Positions 24,483 through 37,800 of a stretch of DNA of 64,000 bases are shown in pieces. This DNA comes from Annulohypoxylon bovei var. microspora (Eukaryota; Ascomycota; Sordariomycetes; Xylariales; Hypoxylaceae), in the NCBI GenBank assembly GCA_022836615.1, contig MU405338.1, forward strand, positions 53,777 to 117,776. Direction: 5' to 3'. The position numbers were made by a program, and so were the translations under genes. The notes beneath the pieces are model-generated. The model was not told the DNA's origin. It did no database searches and saw only the letters and a list, made by a program, of their open reading frames with translations. The first letter of the stretch is position 1. Each line of letters opens with the position of its first letter.

Positions 24483-24700
24483 TGTGGATCCCCGATCTGA
24501 GGGTTTCCGCAGCAACGCTTGGACCACCTGTGGTGGCAAGTGTTGGCTGCTAAAATAACCTTAAATTGCGTGTAAATCTTAACTAATTATAAAACTTAAA
24601 TTAATTAATAATTAATTATATAAGTTTATTTTTATTAATATAAAATAATATTTATTATATATAAATGATATTTTATATAATTAAAAAGTTTAAATATATA
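24483..24700 (+). repeat. left LTR of the 24.5 kb element
   Basis: Its first ~60 bp keep normal GC content while the rest is strongly AT-shifted. Paired with 25,486-25,703. Orientation is taken from the purine tract upstream of the other LTR. Confidence 0.82.
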
Positions 24701-25485
24701 AATAATTATTTATATAAATAAAATATTAATAACGTAAATTAAAATTATTTTTATACTTTTTTTTATATTTTTTATATTAATTTTTTAAATTATATTTAAA
24801 ATAACCAGCTTTAATTTATTAAATAAATAAGTAAATAAAAATAAAAATAAAATGTTTATAAATGTTATTAATTTCGTTAATATTTAAAAAAATTATAATA
24901 ATTTAATTAATTAAATTTATTAATAATTTAAATTATTAATTATTAATTAAATAAAAATAAACAAAAATTTAAATAAAAATATAAACATTAAATTTAAATA
25001 TATATTTAATTTAATAATAAATTTTATAATAATTATAATAATTAAAAAATTAATTAATTAATTTAATTTATCGTTTATTAAAATAAATTTATTATTATTT
25101 AAATTAAGCATTATAATATTTAAATTAAACATTGTAATATTTATTAATATAATAAATTAATTATTTATTAAATATATTATTAAATATATTAAAAACATTT
25201 ATAAACTTATTAAATACATCGAATGTATTAACGAATTAATTAAAAAAAAAGAAGTAGTAATAACTTAAAAACAATTAATAATATAATACGAGGCTTTTAT
25301 GGCTTATAATTACGTAGCTTAAAAAGGTTAATGTTTTTAAACAAGTATAACGGCAACGGTAATAACTTGTTTTTAACGTACGTGGACGACGGTTACCTTG
25401 TATAATTATAATAATCACAAATAATTAATTAAAAAAGATTACGTTTATGATAATTAAAGATAATCATAATAAAGGAAAAAAATAA

Positions 25486-25703
25486 TATAAATCTTTAATT
25501 TAAAGGTTTTTATAATAATATTTAAATTATTTATAATGGTAAGCATTAACTATTAAAATAACCTTAAATCGCATGTAAATCTTAATTAATTATAAAACTT
25601 AAATTAATCAATAATTAATTATACGAATTTACTTTTATTAATATAAAATAACATTTATTACACATAAACGATATTCTGTACAATTAGGAGGCTCGGACGC
25701 ACA
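25486..25703 (+). repeat. right LTR of the 24.5 kb element
   Basis: Here the first ~60 bp are AT-shifted and the last ~20 bp keep their GC content (AGGAGGCTCGGACGCACA), the reverse of the left LTR. Together the two copies would allow most ancestral bases to be inferred. Confidence 0.82.
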
Positions 25704-25707
25704 AATG

Positions 25708-27006
25708 TGTCGGGTTGTTAACGGTATTATGCATTACCCTTTAAACTATCCCCTAAACTGCTTATTCAAGTAACTTAAACGTGTTAAGGCTGGTAATGGG
25801 TGCTAATTATGTAATACAGGGATAGGCAGTTTGAAGCACAGTGCGACACAGTAGCGTTAGCACATGGGCCATTTAATCTAACACTTAAACTGTCCAAGAA
25901 GTCACTATAGGAGAATCAGCGATATCTCATGAAGAAGGATAATATAAGCCGAACCAAGGTCTGTAGTAACTGAAGTTTTGCAGTGATGCATTTCTTACAG
26001 GCGCATTTAACTTGGAGATATTTGTGCGACAAAAGGACTAGATAGGACAGCCGAACTGCACCTGATGCAGAGGAATGACTAGGTACGTTGTTACGATAGG
26101 CATTGCTACTGATCGGCGAATGAGTAGTGGGATTATTCAGCTACCAGCATTTATGGACAGGTAGGTAAATTAATAAGAGCTGAGCAAGAAGATGAAGAGC
26201 CAAGGTCGGATGATTTGAGCGATGATCTGGACTTCTCATTGGGAAAGGAACAAAAAAATATTGCGCGTTATGTTTGCGAGTGTACGACGCGACATTTCGC
26301 ATTTGGTGAAGCGAATGCGAGGTTGCGAGGTGTCAACCAAAATGCATAAAGGGGCGAAGCCCATAATCCAGATATCGCTCGGTAGTTGAGTATTCCCTCA
26401 GGCCTCCAATGCGTACCTAAACACGGTGTTAAATGTCGTCAGTGGTTAAATTAATAGATCTTCTAACATTATTACGTAGAAAAAGGGATTCTTTCATTCG
26501 TCGTCTTCATTTAGGTACCTACCTGCTTTGATAGATGCGAGTCCAAAAGATCTAAAGTTATAAATCCAAAGCAACAATATTTCGCTACGTCGATACGTCT
26601 TATAAGAGGAACCTCGGCAGTTAGCTAGATGATTTCTCAATTAGGAAATCATACTTATTAGCGCGTTAATATCGACCTATTAGAGGCCCTTAAGACGAGT
26701 GTAAGCATGACTCCGAGGGTGTGATGGAATGCTGGCGGATTTAATATGCGACCAGTCTGCCAGTAAAGAGACAAGTTAGGCAGTGATTCGCCCAACAAGG
26801 AGCTAAGCCTTTCTAAGTCGCAATGCTGCAATGATCAAGCGCCTTACATAGGAGGCAGTGCACCTGAAGTCCCCCAGAACAAAAAGATCGACGTAATTAT
26901 CCACTTCACTTTCACTGTCAACAGCCCTATATAATAACTATTGTTGCCTTTCTTGGCGGTATGTAGGTTCTGACATAGAACATTCTATGTCACTTTTAGC
27001 CTAACT
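25708..27006. other. non-coding intergenic region
   Basis: 1.3 kb of ordinary composition between the LTR element and the Q-rich gene. No ORF is supportable. A TAGGTACCTACCT motif occurs near 26,513. The last few hundred bases presumably hold the promoter of the downstream gene. Confidence 0.5.
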
Positions 27007-28547
27007 ATGTCTAAATCTTCCCAGTTTCAACGATATCCGCCCGATATGGGTGCTTACGAGCAAAGACGTAAGTCAGATCAATTCCCGTTTTAAAGTTGAA
27101 TCAAACTGATGGCTTTGAAGCACCGCAGTACTCCTCGGCACCTCAGTATAACCAGCAGTATGGCCAGGACGAGCAGTATAGGAATGGAGGCCAAGATGAC
27201 TATAGGAATTATAACCAACAACCGTATCAGCAATCATATCAACAGCCATACCAGCAGCCCTATCAACAACAAAGCCAGCGCCCAAATGCGCCGCCCATGA
27301 TGGCACCGAGAGCGGGGCCGGGGCCGGGGATGGGATCGGGGATGCAGCTAGCAAATGGAGGATCGTCTCCTATGCCACCAGGCCCACTGCTATATCCCGT
27401 TATTTTACCGCAACGGCGACCAAAGGCTCGCGATCGCGGCTTCGTCAAAGCATACGCACCTGATCTGATGCGGGCTGGCATCGACCAGGCTACGTTCATG
27501 GCTTTTCTTGACGGCTTCGGCAAGGCGCTAACACAATCCCCACTTCTTGGTGCCATCAATCTAGCTGGTGGTGTAGCCGGCATGATCCCAACAGCCATAG
27601 CGCCTCCTATCGGAATAGCCTTGCAACTAACAGCTGGTGTCTACCAAGAGGTTCAGAACCGCAAAAAGTATGTGATAACATACCAGAGTCCGAAATTTGC
27701 AAATTTACTTATCGATTTTGTATTCTAGTCAAAATGCCTACCTCACGAAGATGAACGATGAGCTCTTCCGGCCGCGCGGGGTGTACTGCCTCATCATGGC
27801 TTACGCCCCGAACTCGGATAAGACTCTACAACAGAACATCAACGCCAAAGGCCCGGATGGAAAATTCCGAAGCAATGATGGTGTCATGGGATCGGTCGAC
27901 TTCCCAATCTCGGCAGAACTAATCTATCCCGAAGATGAGGAGACACCGTCTGACGACGACGATGACGAGAGCGTGAGTCAAGGCGGCCACAGCCAAGGAG
28001 GCCAAAGCCAGGGTGGTCAACCGCAACAACAAGGAGGCATGATGGCATCCCTCGGAAAGGCATTCGAAGGTTTCAAAGACCGCAGGGACATCAAGTCACA
28101 GAGAAAATACGTAAGACTACCTACCTACCTATTATCATTTGGCGTTGGCGTCGACTTACAAAACTTTCTCTCAGATGCGGAAACATCCCATGGGTGCCCT
28201 AAACTCCCTCATGGACCCGAAGGTCGAGCTCACGGCCAAGGACCGCGAAAAGCAGGCGAAGAGGCTGGCGAAGGATGAGCGCAAGCGCGACAAGGACGAG
28301 CGCAAGTACGAGAAGAAGGCGCGCAAGCATCCCGAGAGGGAGCAGGGACCGCGCAAGCGGAAGATAAAAGAGGTAACATCATCTTCGTCTAAGCTTATTC
28401 GCGTGATAGTCTTTTACTAGAATGCTAACGAGTGCGTAGGATATCATGTACTTGATGATCATCAACATGCCGAAATCAGGGGACATGGAGAATGCGGCCA
28501 AGATGATGGCTGGACAGAGTGCAGGGCCTGCGCAGAGAAGGTACTGA
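27007..28547 (+). CDS. conserved fungal protein of unknown function with Q/Y/N-rich N terminus
   Basis: Five exons, 27007-27067, 27121-27667, 27729-28110, 28175-28372 and 28440-28547, give 431 residues. Introns of 53, 61, 64 and 67 bp have clear GT/AG ends, and GCTAACG precedes the last acceptor. ATG 27,007 opens a 61 bp first exon that splices in frame. Residues about 20-75 are a low-complexity Q/Y/N/P tract (repeated YQQPYQQ), prion-like in composition. A G/P/M linker follows. Residues about 105-225 form the conserved-looking core: RGFVKAYAPDL, then small-residue hydrophobic helices (LLGAINLAGGVAGMIPTA) and MNDELFRPRGVYCLIMAY. An acidic and QGG-repeat linker follows, then a K/E/R/D-rich stretch likely to be helical. 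I recognise the core as the type found in many uncharacterised fungal proteins but cannot name a function. No membrane anchor or signal peptide is clear. Confidence 0.85.
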
Positions 28548-29646
28548 GCATAGTTTTAGGTATCATTGTCGTTTCCAGCGGATCTAGGCATTTCGGGCGA
28601 GAATACCTAGTTAGATGAGGGATTTACTTATCAATTCATTATATATACCTTAGTTGATTAAGGTGGAACAATGTTATTTTTCATTGTCTCTCTTTATTTA
28701 CTCAAATGACAATTGGCAATTCTTCGCCGTTATGTCAACAGATACCTAGTCTTTTTGAGTTGAACATCGTGCGCAGCCTCTAATTTGTGACCATACTAAA
28801 ACCCCGGGAATGCGTACATAACAGGCGCGAAGCCTTAGAAGGCGGAACAAAAACCGCAACCACAGTATGTACGAGTATCCAAGGCACGTTGCTGCATACG
28901 GTCCTCTCAGCTGCCTGTAGATGGTGCAGAAATGCCCACAATAACTGTAACAAAAGCCTATCAAATCCTACGGGTAAACTGCTTACCCCCTATGCCTTTA
29001 GGGTTGTCTTACCCTCTTCAGGTATGTTGCAATGGGCGGCGGTGATTGCAGCAGCATGAGCTGATTGTGATCCTGCTGAGAATTGATACGCGGATGAGCG
29101 GACGAGCCGGGCTTAAAGGGTATCCATCGATCTCGCGAATCTAAGGACCTGATCTGTTTCAAGATGCATTGGGGCAAAAGAAGTGGGCAGCTAAGACCAC
29201 ATTAATATGTAGGGCCTTAAGAAGAGATGCCTACTTGAGGACTTCTTAAAACGGGGATGGTTGAACTAGGCATTGCCAAAATAGGAAATGCTGAATTAGG
29301 AAATGAAGAGATAGGATGCTCTATATTTGGAAATGTCGGCCAATTGTAGTGCGTTTTGTCTATATCGTTGAAATCCAACGTCAGCAGAATCAGGGCAGCC
29401 ATACACCAGATTAGGGAACTTGAGGCCCAAGAAATAGCTCTTTAATGGGTACAGATGCGGAAAATGTAGAGGGTACGGTATACAAAACAGATTAGAGCGA
29501 CTAGCAGCCACAATGTCATGTCGGAACAATTGATGGATATACCCACGAGCGCCAACTCGAAAACCGTCTCAGTCCATGTGGAGATAAAACTATTCAATTG
29601 GGTAACAGAGGTGACGGTCATGCCAAATGAACCCTTTGCCGACAGC
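28548..29646. other. intergenic region upstream of the second P450
   Basis: 1.1 kb with no recognisable gene; frames at 28,787-29,059 (+) and 28,964-28,746 (-) overlap on opposite strands and look like chance. A run of imperfect AATAGGAAATG-like units occurs between about 29,265 and 29,335. The 3' part includes the alternative upstream start codons of the P450 frame at 29,518 and 29,620. Confidence 0.5.
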
Positions 29647-31400
29647 ATGTCCTCCATTACAGAACTCACCAGAACGGCGTCCTCGTTCAAGAGGAACCAG
29701 ATAATCCTCGGGGCTTTAGGTCTCGGTGCCGTATTCCTCATCATTCGTTTCATTGCCCGCCAGCTTGAGATCCGCGCCTTCAAGAAGGCAAATGGCTGTC
29801 TGCCGCCGCCCCGCGAGCCCCAGCCCGAGCATATAATCGGTCTGGCGGCATGGCGGAGACTTAGGCGCGAGCGTCGGGATCGCATCACTCTGAAGGAGAC
29901 CACCCGACGAGCAAAGGAGCTCGGGTACACCAGTTCGCTTGTTATGGCCGGCAACCACTTCACCGTGACAGTCGATCCCGTGAATCTCAAGCATATGCTC
30001 GCGACCAACTTCAACGACTTCGGCCTCGGCCCGCGTGAGGTCCCCCTCGGCCCGGTGCTATCTGGCGGTATCTTCATTTCGGATGGCGAGGCTTGGCAAC
30101 ACTCGAGGGTAAGCACTTTCTGTTAATGAAGCATTTCTCTCCTCCCGTCTGTGCGCGAAAGTTTTATTTGAACATGAATTAACATGCAACTAGGCTTTGA
30201 TTCGCCCTGCATTCACCAGGACCCAGGTCGCCGACCTAAGCAGCTTGGAGTCACACACCCAGGACCTTCTCCAGCGCATTCCCAAGGGCGACGGCGTCAC
30301 ATTTGACCTGAAGCCGTTGTTCTACAACATGACCCTCGACAGCGCGACCGACTTTCTGCTGGGCCACTCCGTGCGCAGCCAGACCAGCGCCCCGGGGTCT
30401 CCTGCCAGAAACTTCCTCGAAGCCTTCGACTACGCGGAAGAAGTGCTGCAGAAGAGGAGTGAGCTAGGCAAGCACGCTTGGATAATCCGCGACAAGAAGT
30501 TCGACCGGGCCTGCAAGACGATCAAGGACTTCACCAACGGCTTCATCCAGGAGGCGCTCCGCGGCGAGATGAAGAGCGGCCGGTACAACCTCCTGGCCGA
30601 GATCGCCGGCGCCTGCCGCGACGAGGACAAGATCCGCAGCGAGCTGCTGGGCGTTCTTCTGGCGGCGCGCGATTCCACGGCGAGCGTGCTGAGCAGCGCG
30701 TTCTGGGAGATGGCGCGGAACCCGGACATCTGGAACAAGCTGATGGCGGAGGTGGAGACGCTGGGTGGACGTATGCCCGACTACGAGTCTCTGAAAGAGA
30801 TGAAGTACCTGAGAGCGCTCCTGAATGAAAGTGAGTACAACCCGAAACACTTCACAACTAACTTGTCGCCTTGAGTGAATTTCAAATGCTAATGATCGAA
30901 AAAGCTCTTCGACTCTGGCCCCCTCTACCAAGAAATGTACGTTTCGCTCGCAAGGATACCGTCCTCCCCCGTGGCGGCGGACCCGACAAGATGTCTCCTG
31001 TCTTCGTTGCCAAGGGCAGTCCGGTCTTCTACTGCGTATGGGCCATGCACCGTCTGCCCGAGTTCTGGGGCCCCGACGCCGATGTGTTCCGTCCCGAGAG
31101 ATGGTTAGAGGACGACTACAGGCCCGGTTGGGCGTATCTGGTTAGTACCCTCCACGATCCCGCTTACCTAAATGAATGTAGACGTGCTAACATAGTGTGC
31201 CAATAAAGCCATTCAACGGAGGCCCAAGATTGTGCATCGGACAGCAAAACGCCTTGATTGAGGGAAGCTACTGCATCGTCCGATTGATGCAAGAGTTCAA
31301 GCGCCTTGAGCCGAGAGACAACCACCCGTGGACGGAGCATTTGAGCATCGGATTGAGCAATGAGCACGGATGCAAGGTCGCTTTCTACAAAACCAAGTAG
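29647..31400 (+). CDS. cytochrome P450, CYP52-clan (alkane/fatty-acid hydroxylase-like)
   Basis: Four exons, 29647-30108, 30194-30830, 30905-31140 and 31209-31400 (introns 85, 74 and 68 bp), give 508 residues. The open frame also has ATGs at 29,518 and 29,620. The ATG at 29,647 was chosen because it has the best context (A at -3) and puts the membrane anchor at residues 16-38, normal for a microsomal P450; the longer options give 551 or 517 residues. The oxygen-binding helix reads AARDSTA (about 311-317). ExxR is ETLR (366-369), created across the second intron. ALRLWPPLPRNVRFARKDTVLP and FWGPDADVFRPERW are typical of the CYP52 clan. The heme loop is FNGGPRLCIG with Cys at about 454. The clan often omega-hydroxylates alkanes and fatty acids, and some members oxidise metabolites. 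It lies 13 kb from the terpene cyclase, so cluster membership is doubtful. It is the last gene before the AT-rich block. Confidence 0.92.
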
Positions 31401-31880
31401 GTAGACCAAAAACATTAGACTAGGGACTTGTAAATCAGAATTCAAGGTCTTTTTTTGCGTGTATTGGTGTATGGGACTGGTCGGATAAGTCGGGTACTCG
31501 GACTTGGTGTCGGCGGGGGAATAGTATGTTGTCTTTAGAGGCATAGAGTCCTTAGAGGGGCCTATATAGAATAGCAATCATAGAACCGAAGGCGTTTGCG
31601 AATTCCGACGTTGGACGAGTCATGAATCCTTGCTTTTAGCCTTTTACTATGACTCGTAATTTCTAGAAAGAAAAACGTTCGCTACCTAGATCCTGCACGA
31701 TATTTCAATTGAAATTTTCGGGGGCTGCAGGTCTCCGTATTTAGGTGATTACCTAATACGTCGGAGTGGGCTGGGCGGGATTTACGCTTGTTGCCCCTGA
31801 CAGGCCATTCTTTGCCATTAGTAGGGCGGACAATAATACGAAATCCGCTAACCCGCCTTTTCAATTAAGGTATTGAAATG
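31401..31880. other. intergenic transition to AT-rich block
   Basis: 480 bp of ordinary composition ending abruptly near 31,865-31,880, where GC content collapses. No gene is seen; a 60-codon minus frame (31,864-31,682) is unrecognised. Confidence 0.5.
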
Positions 31881-34800
31881 TATACAGTAAAAAATATACA
31901 GTATATAATAAAAACACATTATATTAAAAACGGTATAAGGGATTATAACGTTAAAAAACGTTATAACGTTTAATGGATTATAACGTATAAATTATTACGG
32001 GTTAAAAATTTAAAATGTTAATTAAAATAAAAATTAACGCGAAGCTTATATTATGATTTTAAATGCGATAAACATGGGTTTTTATAATAAAATTATTTTT
32101 AAATTTAATAAAAAGTAAGTTTTCATTATGGTAATAAGTTGGTTTTTTTAAAAATGTAATTAATTTAATTTTTTAAAGTGTAATAATTATTAAATGGAGT
32201 TAACTTTTAATTATATACATTAATTTTACATTTAATTAAATTCCCTTGTTATTATTTTAAAATAACGAAATTATTATGAAATTTATTAATTTTTTAATGT
32301 TAAGTATTATTTTATTATAACGATAATTTTACCCACCGATAATAATTTATATTTTATTAATTATATTATAAATATAATTAATTTAATTAATCCTCGATAA
32401 ATGAGTTTTTTTATTAATTTTATTATTAAAAATATTTTATTAATTAAATAAATATAATATTATAAATTATTAACTTCCGGTTCGAATTAAGGTTTAAGTA
32501 TTTACATGTTTAATTAATTAATGGTAGTTTTATATTTTTTTAATTTAATAATTAATTAATTAATTTATTATATATTTAAGTTAATTTTAATAATTAATTA
32601 TTTTTTATTAATGGTTAATAAGGTAATTTATTTTTATAATTTATAAATTTTTATATTATAATTAATTATGGTTTAAATAAGTTCGGGTATAATAAGTTTT
32701 TACGGTCATTTTTTATATTTATTTTAATAAGTTAAATTTTTTATTATTATTAATTTAATGCTTAGGATTAATAATTAATTAATTATAATTATTTTTACGT
32801 TTAAATTAATTATATTTTTAAAATAACTTATTTTAAGGTAATAAATGTTAACGTTTAAATAAAACTTACATTTATTATTTATTAATATTTTTATAACTTT
32901 TTTAAATATTATTTTTATTTTTATATATTTAATTATTTTAAATGATAAAAAGGAAGGAACTTTTCGTTATTTAAGGTTTATTTATAATTAACTTTAAGAT
33001 TATTATATATAAAAATTATATAATTTAATTTTTTTAATCACATATTTTTTTTAACTTTTTGGGAATTAATTACGTATAAATATTTTTAATAATTAATGTT
33101 ATTTTTTAATTTTATTATTTATTAATTAATAACAATATTTCAAAGGCATTTTTAAGAATTTTAAATTAATTTATATAATTTAATTAAGAATTAATATAAT
33201 AATAATTTTTTAAATGGTTAATAAAAGGGTATTAATTAATGTAAATAATAACCATATAATAAACTCGTTAATGTAATAATTTTTAAAAAATGTTAATTGT
33301 TTATTAAAAACTTTAAATTTTTTAATTTCTTTCATTGTATTTTATTTTAAATTCCAAGCTTATATTTTGTTATTAATTATTTTTATTCCTTTTTTTAGTT
33401 TAATTATTTTATTAAAATCCAATTAATTCTAAATGATTACAAATATTTAAAAGGGTTTATTAATAAAATTATCAAGTAATTTATTAATTTTTTTTTTTTT
33501 AATGGTTTGTTTTATAATAATTAATGTAATATTAATTATGTATTTAAAATATAAAGAAAAAAAAAAAAAGAAAATTATTATATATTATTAATTAATAAAA
33601 TGAAAGAAAGTAAATGTTATTAATATTATTAAAAACTTAATAATTAATGTTATTATAAGAATAATGGTTAATGTTATTATAAAAATAATGGTTAATTATT
33701 ATAAATTAATATAAATTATAATAATTTTATTTTTTACCTTTTTATTTTTTTCTATTTTTAGCTTTTTAATTCCACTTTAATAAATGATTAATGCCTTTTA
33801 AATTGTTTTAATATCTTTAATCTTAAATTTAATCATCACATTTTATTATTAAATAATAAATTAATTTCCAGGTTATTCATTTTTAACATAATATTTAATT
33901 AATTATCCATTATTATTAATCTTTTATTTCATATAAATTTGTTTAATAATTATTAAAGGTAAAATTTAACATTTTTAACATATAATTTTTTCTTACTTTT
34001 CTTTATTATAAAATTTATAACTTAAAAAGATACATTGAAAATAATATTAATAATTTTTTATGGTTCATTTCATTTTAATAAGAATTTATTAACACATATA
34101 TTATTATATATTACTTTTACAAGGTTATTTCTTTTAATTTATTAAATGAATTTATTATCTTAATTTCCCACATATTCTTATATAAAATTTCCAACCTTAT
34201 AATAATATTTATAATCATTAATATATAATTTATTAATATTTAAAAAATAAGTTTACATCTTTTTATAAACATCTTTTTATTTTATTAATAATTATAATTC
34301 TTAATTAAGCTTTAATTATTTAATTATAAGGTTAACGTTTATTAATATAAAAGTTATTAAATGTATTTCTTAATTAAACATAATTTAAATTAATGATAAA
34401 TTACATTTTAATATTCTTTTTGCATTTATTTTCGTAATAATTTTACAAACTTTTTTTAATTATTATGATAATCCTTTAAATCCCATTTTTAATAATCACT
34501 TTTATAAATGTTTTATTATTTCTTATATAATTTATTTAATTAATTTATAATTATATAATATATAAGTTAATCCATGTATTATAATGGTTCCTTTAATTTT
34601 AAAATGGTTTATAAAATCTATTATTAAGAAATAATTCACATTATCCATATATAATTATTAAAGATATCCAAAAATTTAAGTAACTTAATTTTATATTTAT
34701 TTAATTATATATTATAAAAGTTTTTTAATTAAGAATTTTAATATAAATTAAACGAAATAATTTATAATCATAAAGATATATTAATTTCCATTTAAGCTTA

Positions 34801-37800
34801 TTAAATATATTAATCTTATTACATCCATTCTTACAATATCTTAAGGGTTTATCATTACCATTCATTTATTTCTTATTATCATTAAAATTTAAAAGCTAGT
34901 TTTTACATAAATATAATAATTTATATAATAATTTATTATAAACTTTTATTTTTTTAACCATTAAAAGTTATTTATTAAGTTTTTTAAAGTAAATATTATT
35001 AAATAATAATTGTAACCTTTATATACCCATTTCATTACTAATAAAATCTTAAATTTAATTAAGCATTTAATTATTTTTCCTTTTAAATTTTATCGAAATA
35101 AGTATCCATCCATTAAACGGTAATTTATTACCTTTCATTAAATCCATTTTTATTTATTTTTCGTAAAGGCATTTATAAATTATGGACTTAATATAAAATG
35201 CTTTATAATAAGCGAATAAAACTTATCTTTATTATATTCTTTCTTTAATTATGACCATTTTTACCTATTATCATCCGCCATTATTAAATAAAAATATATG
35301 ATTTATTTACCTTTAAATTAATTTTTATTAATTAATATTTAAGATTTTTATATAATTGTTAAGCTTGAAATAATAAATGGTAACTTTTCACGATCTTTTT
35401 ATTTTAATAATTAAATAATTGCTTTTATTAAATGAGATAATTTATTTATTATTTTTATGATTTTAATTGTATTTAATTAATATTAAACAATAAGCTGGTA
35501 TTTTTTTAAGCGTTTTAATTAAATTAAGATTTTTCTTTTCGTATTTAAATTTAAATTAAATGTGTTTAATAGGTTTTTATAATTAATATATATTATGATT
35601 AAGTAAATAAATTTAATTATAAATTATTTTATTTTTATTAAACATTTTATTAACCTTAATGTTTTATGTTTTTTTATTTTGTATTTAGTTTTTATATTTA
35701 AGAATTTAAAAGATATAAATAAAAGTGGTTAAAAAGAATTTATTAATTAATTAATTATTGTTGTTTTTAATTTATAACCTTTTATTTAAAATAAAATTTT
35801 ACTTGCTCCCATTAATAATATATTAATAATTAAATGAAATTATCTGGTTATATTTAAATTATATATTATTTATTTATAAATTTCTTTATAAATAATAATG
35901 AATATTATTTCTTATTTAAATCTTTATATAAATGATTTAGGTATCATTTTTTTATTATATTAATTTCTTGCTTTTTAAGGTTGTTTTATAAATTAAAGTA
36001 ATATAAGTATCTTTAAATATGTTAATTAAATTAATGTGTCTTAAAATAAAGTTCTTAAAATATGGAGTTAAGTAAAGGAATTCTTTTAACTTTTTTACAT
36101 TTCGGGGTTAATTTTCCTTTTTTATTTATCGCAAAAATTATTTTTTATATTTAAATGATAATTACATTTTTTTATTTAATAATTTAAATTTAAATGATTT
36201 AATTTTATTAGTAAATAAAATTATCTTTTTTAATGTTAATTTTATTTTCATAAATGATATTTTTAGGAAATAATGATAATATAAAAATGTAATTAAGTTA
36301 TTAAATATTTTCCTTAAAGCATTATAATTATTTATAAATATATTAAAAGAAACATTTTATTATAAATAATACTTAAATAATATTAAAAATATTAATCTAA
36401 TTATTTTTATTATTAATTATTATTTATTAAATCCTAGGTTTTTTAAAGCGTAATAAATATGCGGTAACTTAATCATGCTTTATAATATATATTTATTTAA
36501 TTATTATTTATTTAAAGTTATAAATACAATTTTCATTTAATTTTTTTATTTAATAAACATTGTTTAATATTTATATATTATATTTTCTTGGAAGAATATT
36601 TTATAATCTCTTTAAATAATTATATAAAACAACTTATTTTTATTATACATTAATTATTAAAGTTTAATTATAATTAAATTAATTAACTTAAAATTCATTA
36701 CAATACATTTATTTCCATTCTTTTTAAATAGGAATTAAATATATATACTTTAAGTTAAAATGCTTAAATAAATTAATTACGACTTTTTTAATTATGGGAA
36801 AACTTAGTTAATAAAATTTCATTTATTTAAAATATATTTTAATTATTGTAAATAATAAGGAGTTATTATTAAGTTTATTTGTATTAAATGCTTAATTAAA
36901 TTAATGGCTTGAAAATTTATTAATGTTTTAATAAAATAATTTCGTTAAATAAATGTTAATCTTATTATTATTTAACATTATTCTTAAATACATGCCTTAT
37001 CTTTTATTTGTATTTTAATTTATTAAAACCATTTAATTATTTTGTTTATTAATATTTTAATTCATTTTCATTATTATGGTTTTTTCTTTATTTTTGGTTA
37101 TTTTAATATAGCTTAACTTATCGGTAATAATTAAAATACTCGTGTTATTATTTTTTTTATATTCGTTATAATATATCGTTTTTTTATTATTACCATATAT
37201 AATAATATAAATGATAAATTATTTTTATTTTCTTATAAAAGCTTATTTTAATATAATTTATTTTAAGTAATTACGTTTAATGTTAATCGGTCATTATTTT
37301 AATTATTAATGGTAAAAACGGTAATTCCTTAATTATTATATATATTCATTCGAATTAATCTTAATTATATAATTAATGATTTTTATTAATTATATCTTGC
37401 CTCATTTTAATTTTCCTCCATAAAATCATATAATATATACGCAATTATTAATCTTATTTTATTTATTTTCTTTTAATTTATTATTAATTTTTTTTCCCCA
37501 TTTTCCTTTATTTATTTTAAAATAATTAACCTTAAACTTTTTCCATTAATTAAAATATATAAAAAGGGTACCCAAATAAGAATATTAAGGCTTACATCCA
37601 TTTTTTATTTTAATTTTCTTTTATTTTATTCTAATAATTAATTTATAATTTATAAGTTAATTTTTAACAAACTTTTACCCATTAAAATCATAATAATAAA
37701 TGTTAATATTAATTATTTATAAATAAATTACCCTTATTTTAAATAAATAAAATATAGAATTATTTTTATTAATTATTTTATTAGGATAATTTTTTCTTTT

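Larger units (their letters stand above)
24483..25703. mobile_element. small non-autonomous LTR retroelement (TRIM-like), RIP-degraded
   Basis: Two 218 bp direct repeats (24,483-24,700 and 25,486-25,703) align without gaps at a constant offset of 1003. As far as I checked, all their differences are transitions. The left LTR begins TGTGGATC; the right LTR ends GACGCACA (TG..CA). AATG flanks both sides (24,479-24,482 and 25,704-25,707) as a probable target duplication. A purine tract AAAGGAAAAAAA lies at 25,471-25,482, directly before the right LTR. The 785 bp interior is extremely AT-rich and has no open frame, so no gag or pol can be read. The element is too short to be autonomous. Confidence 0.82.

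Noticed and set aside
29518..29646. Starting the second P450 at the first ATG (29,518)
   Set aside because: It would add 43 residues before the membrane anchor, unusual for microsomal P450s, and the ATG context is weaker than at 29,647. Not excluded.
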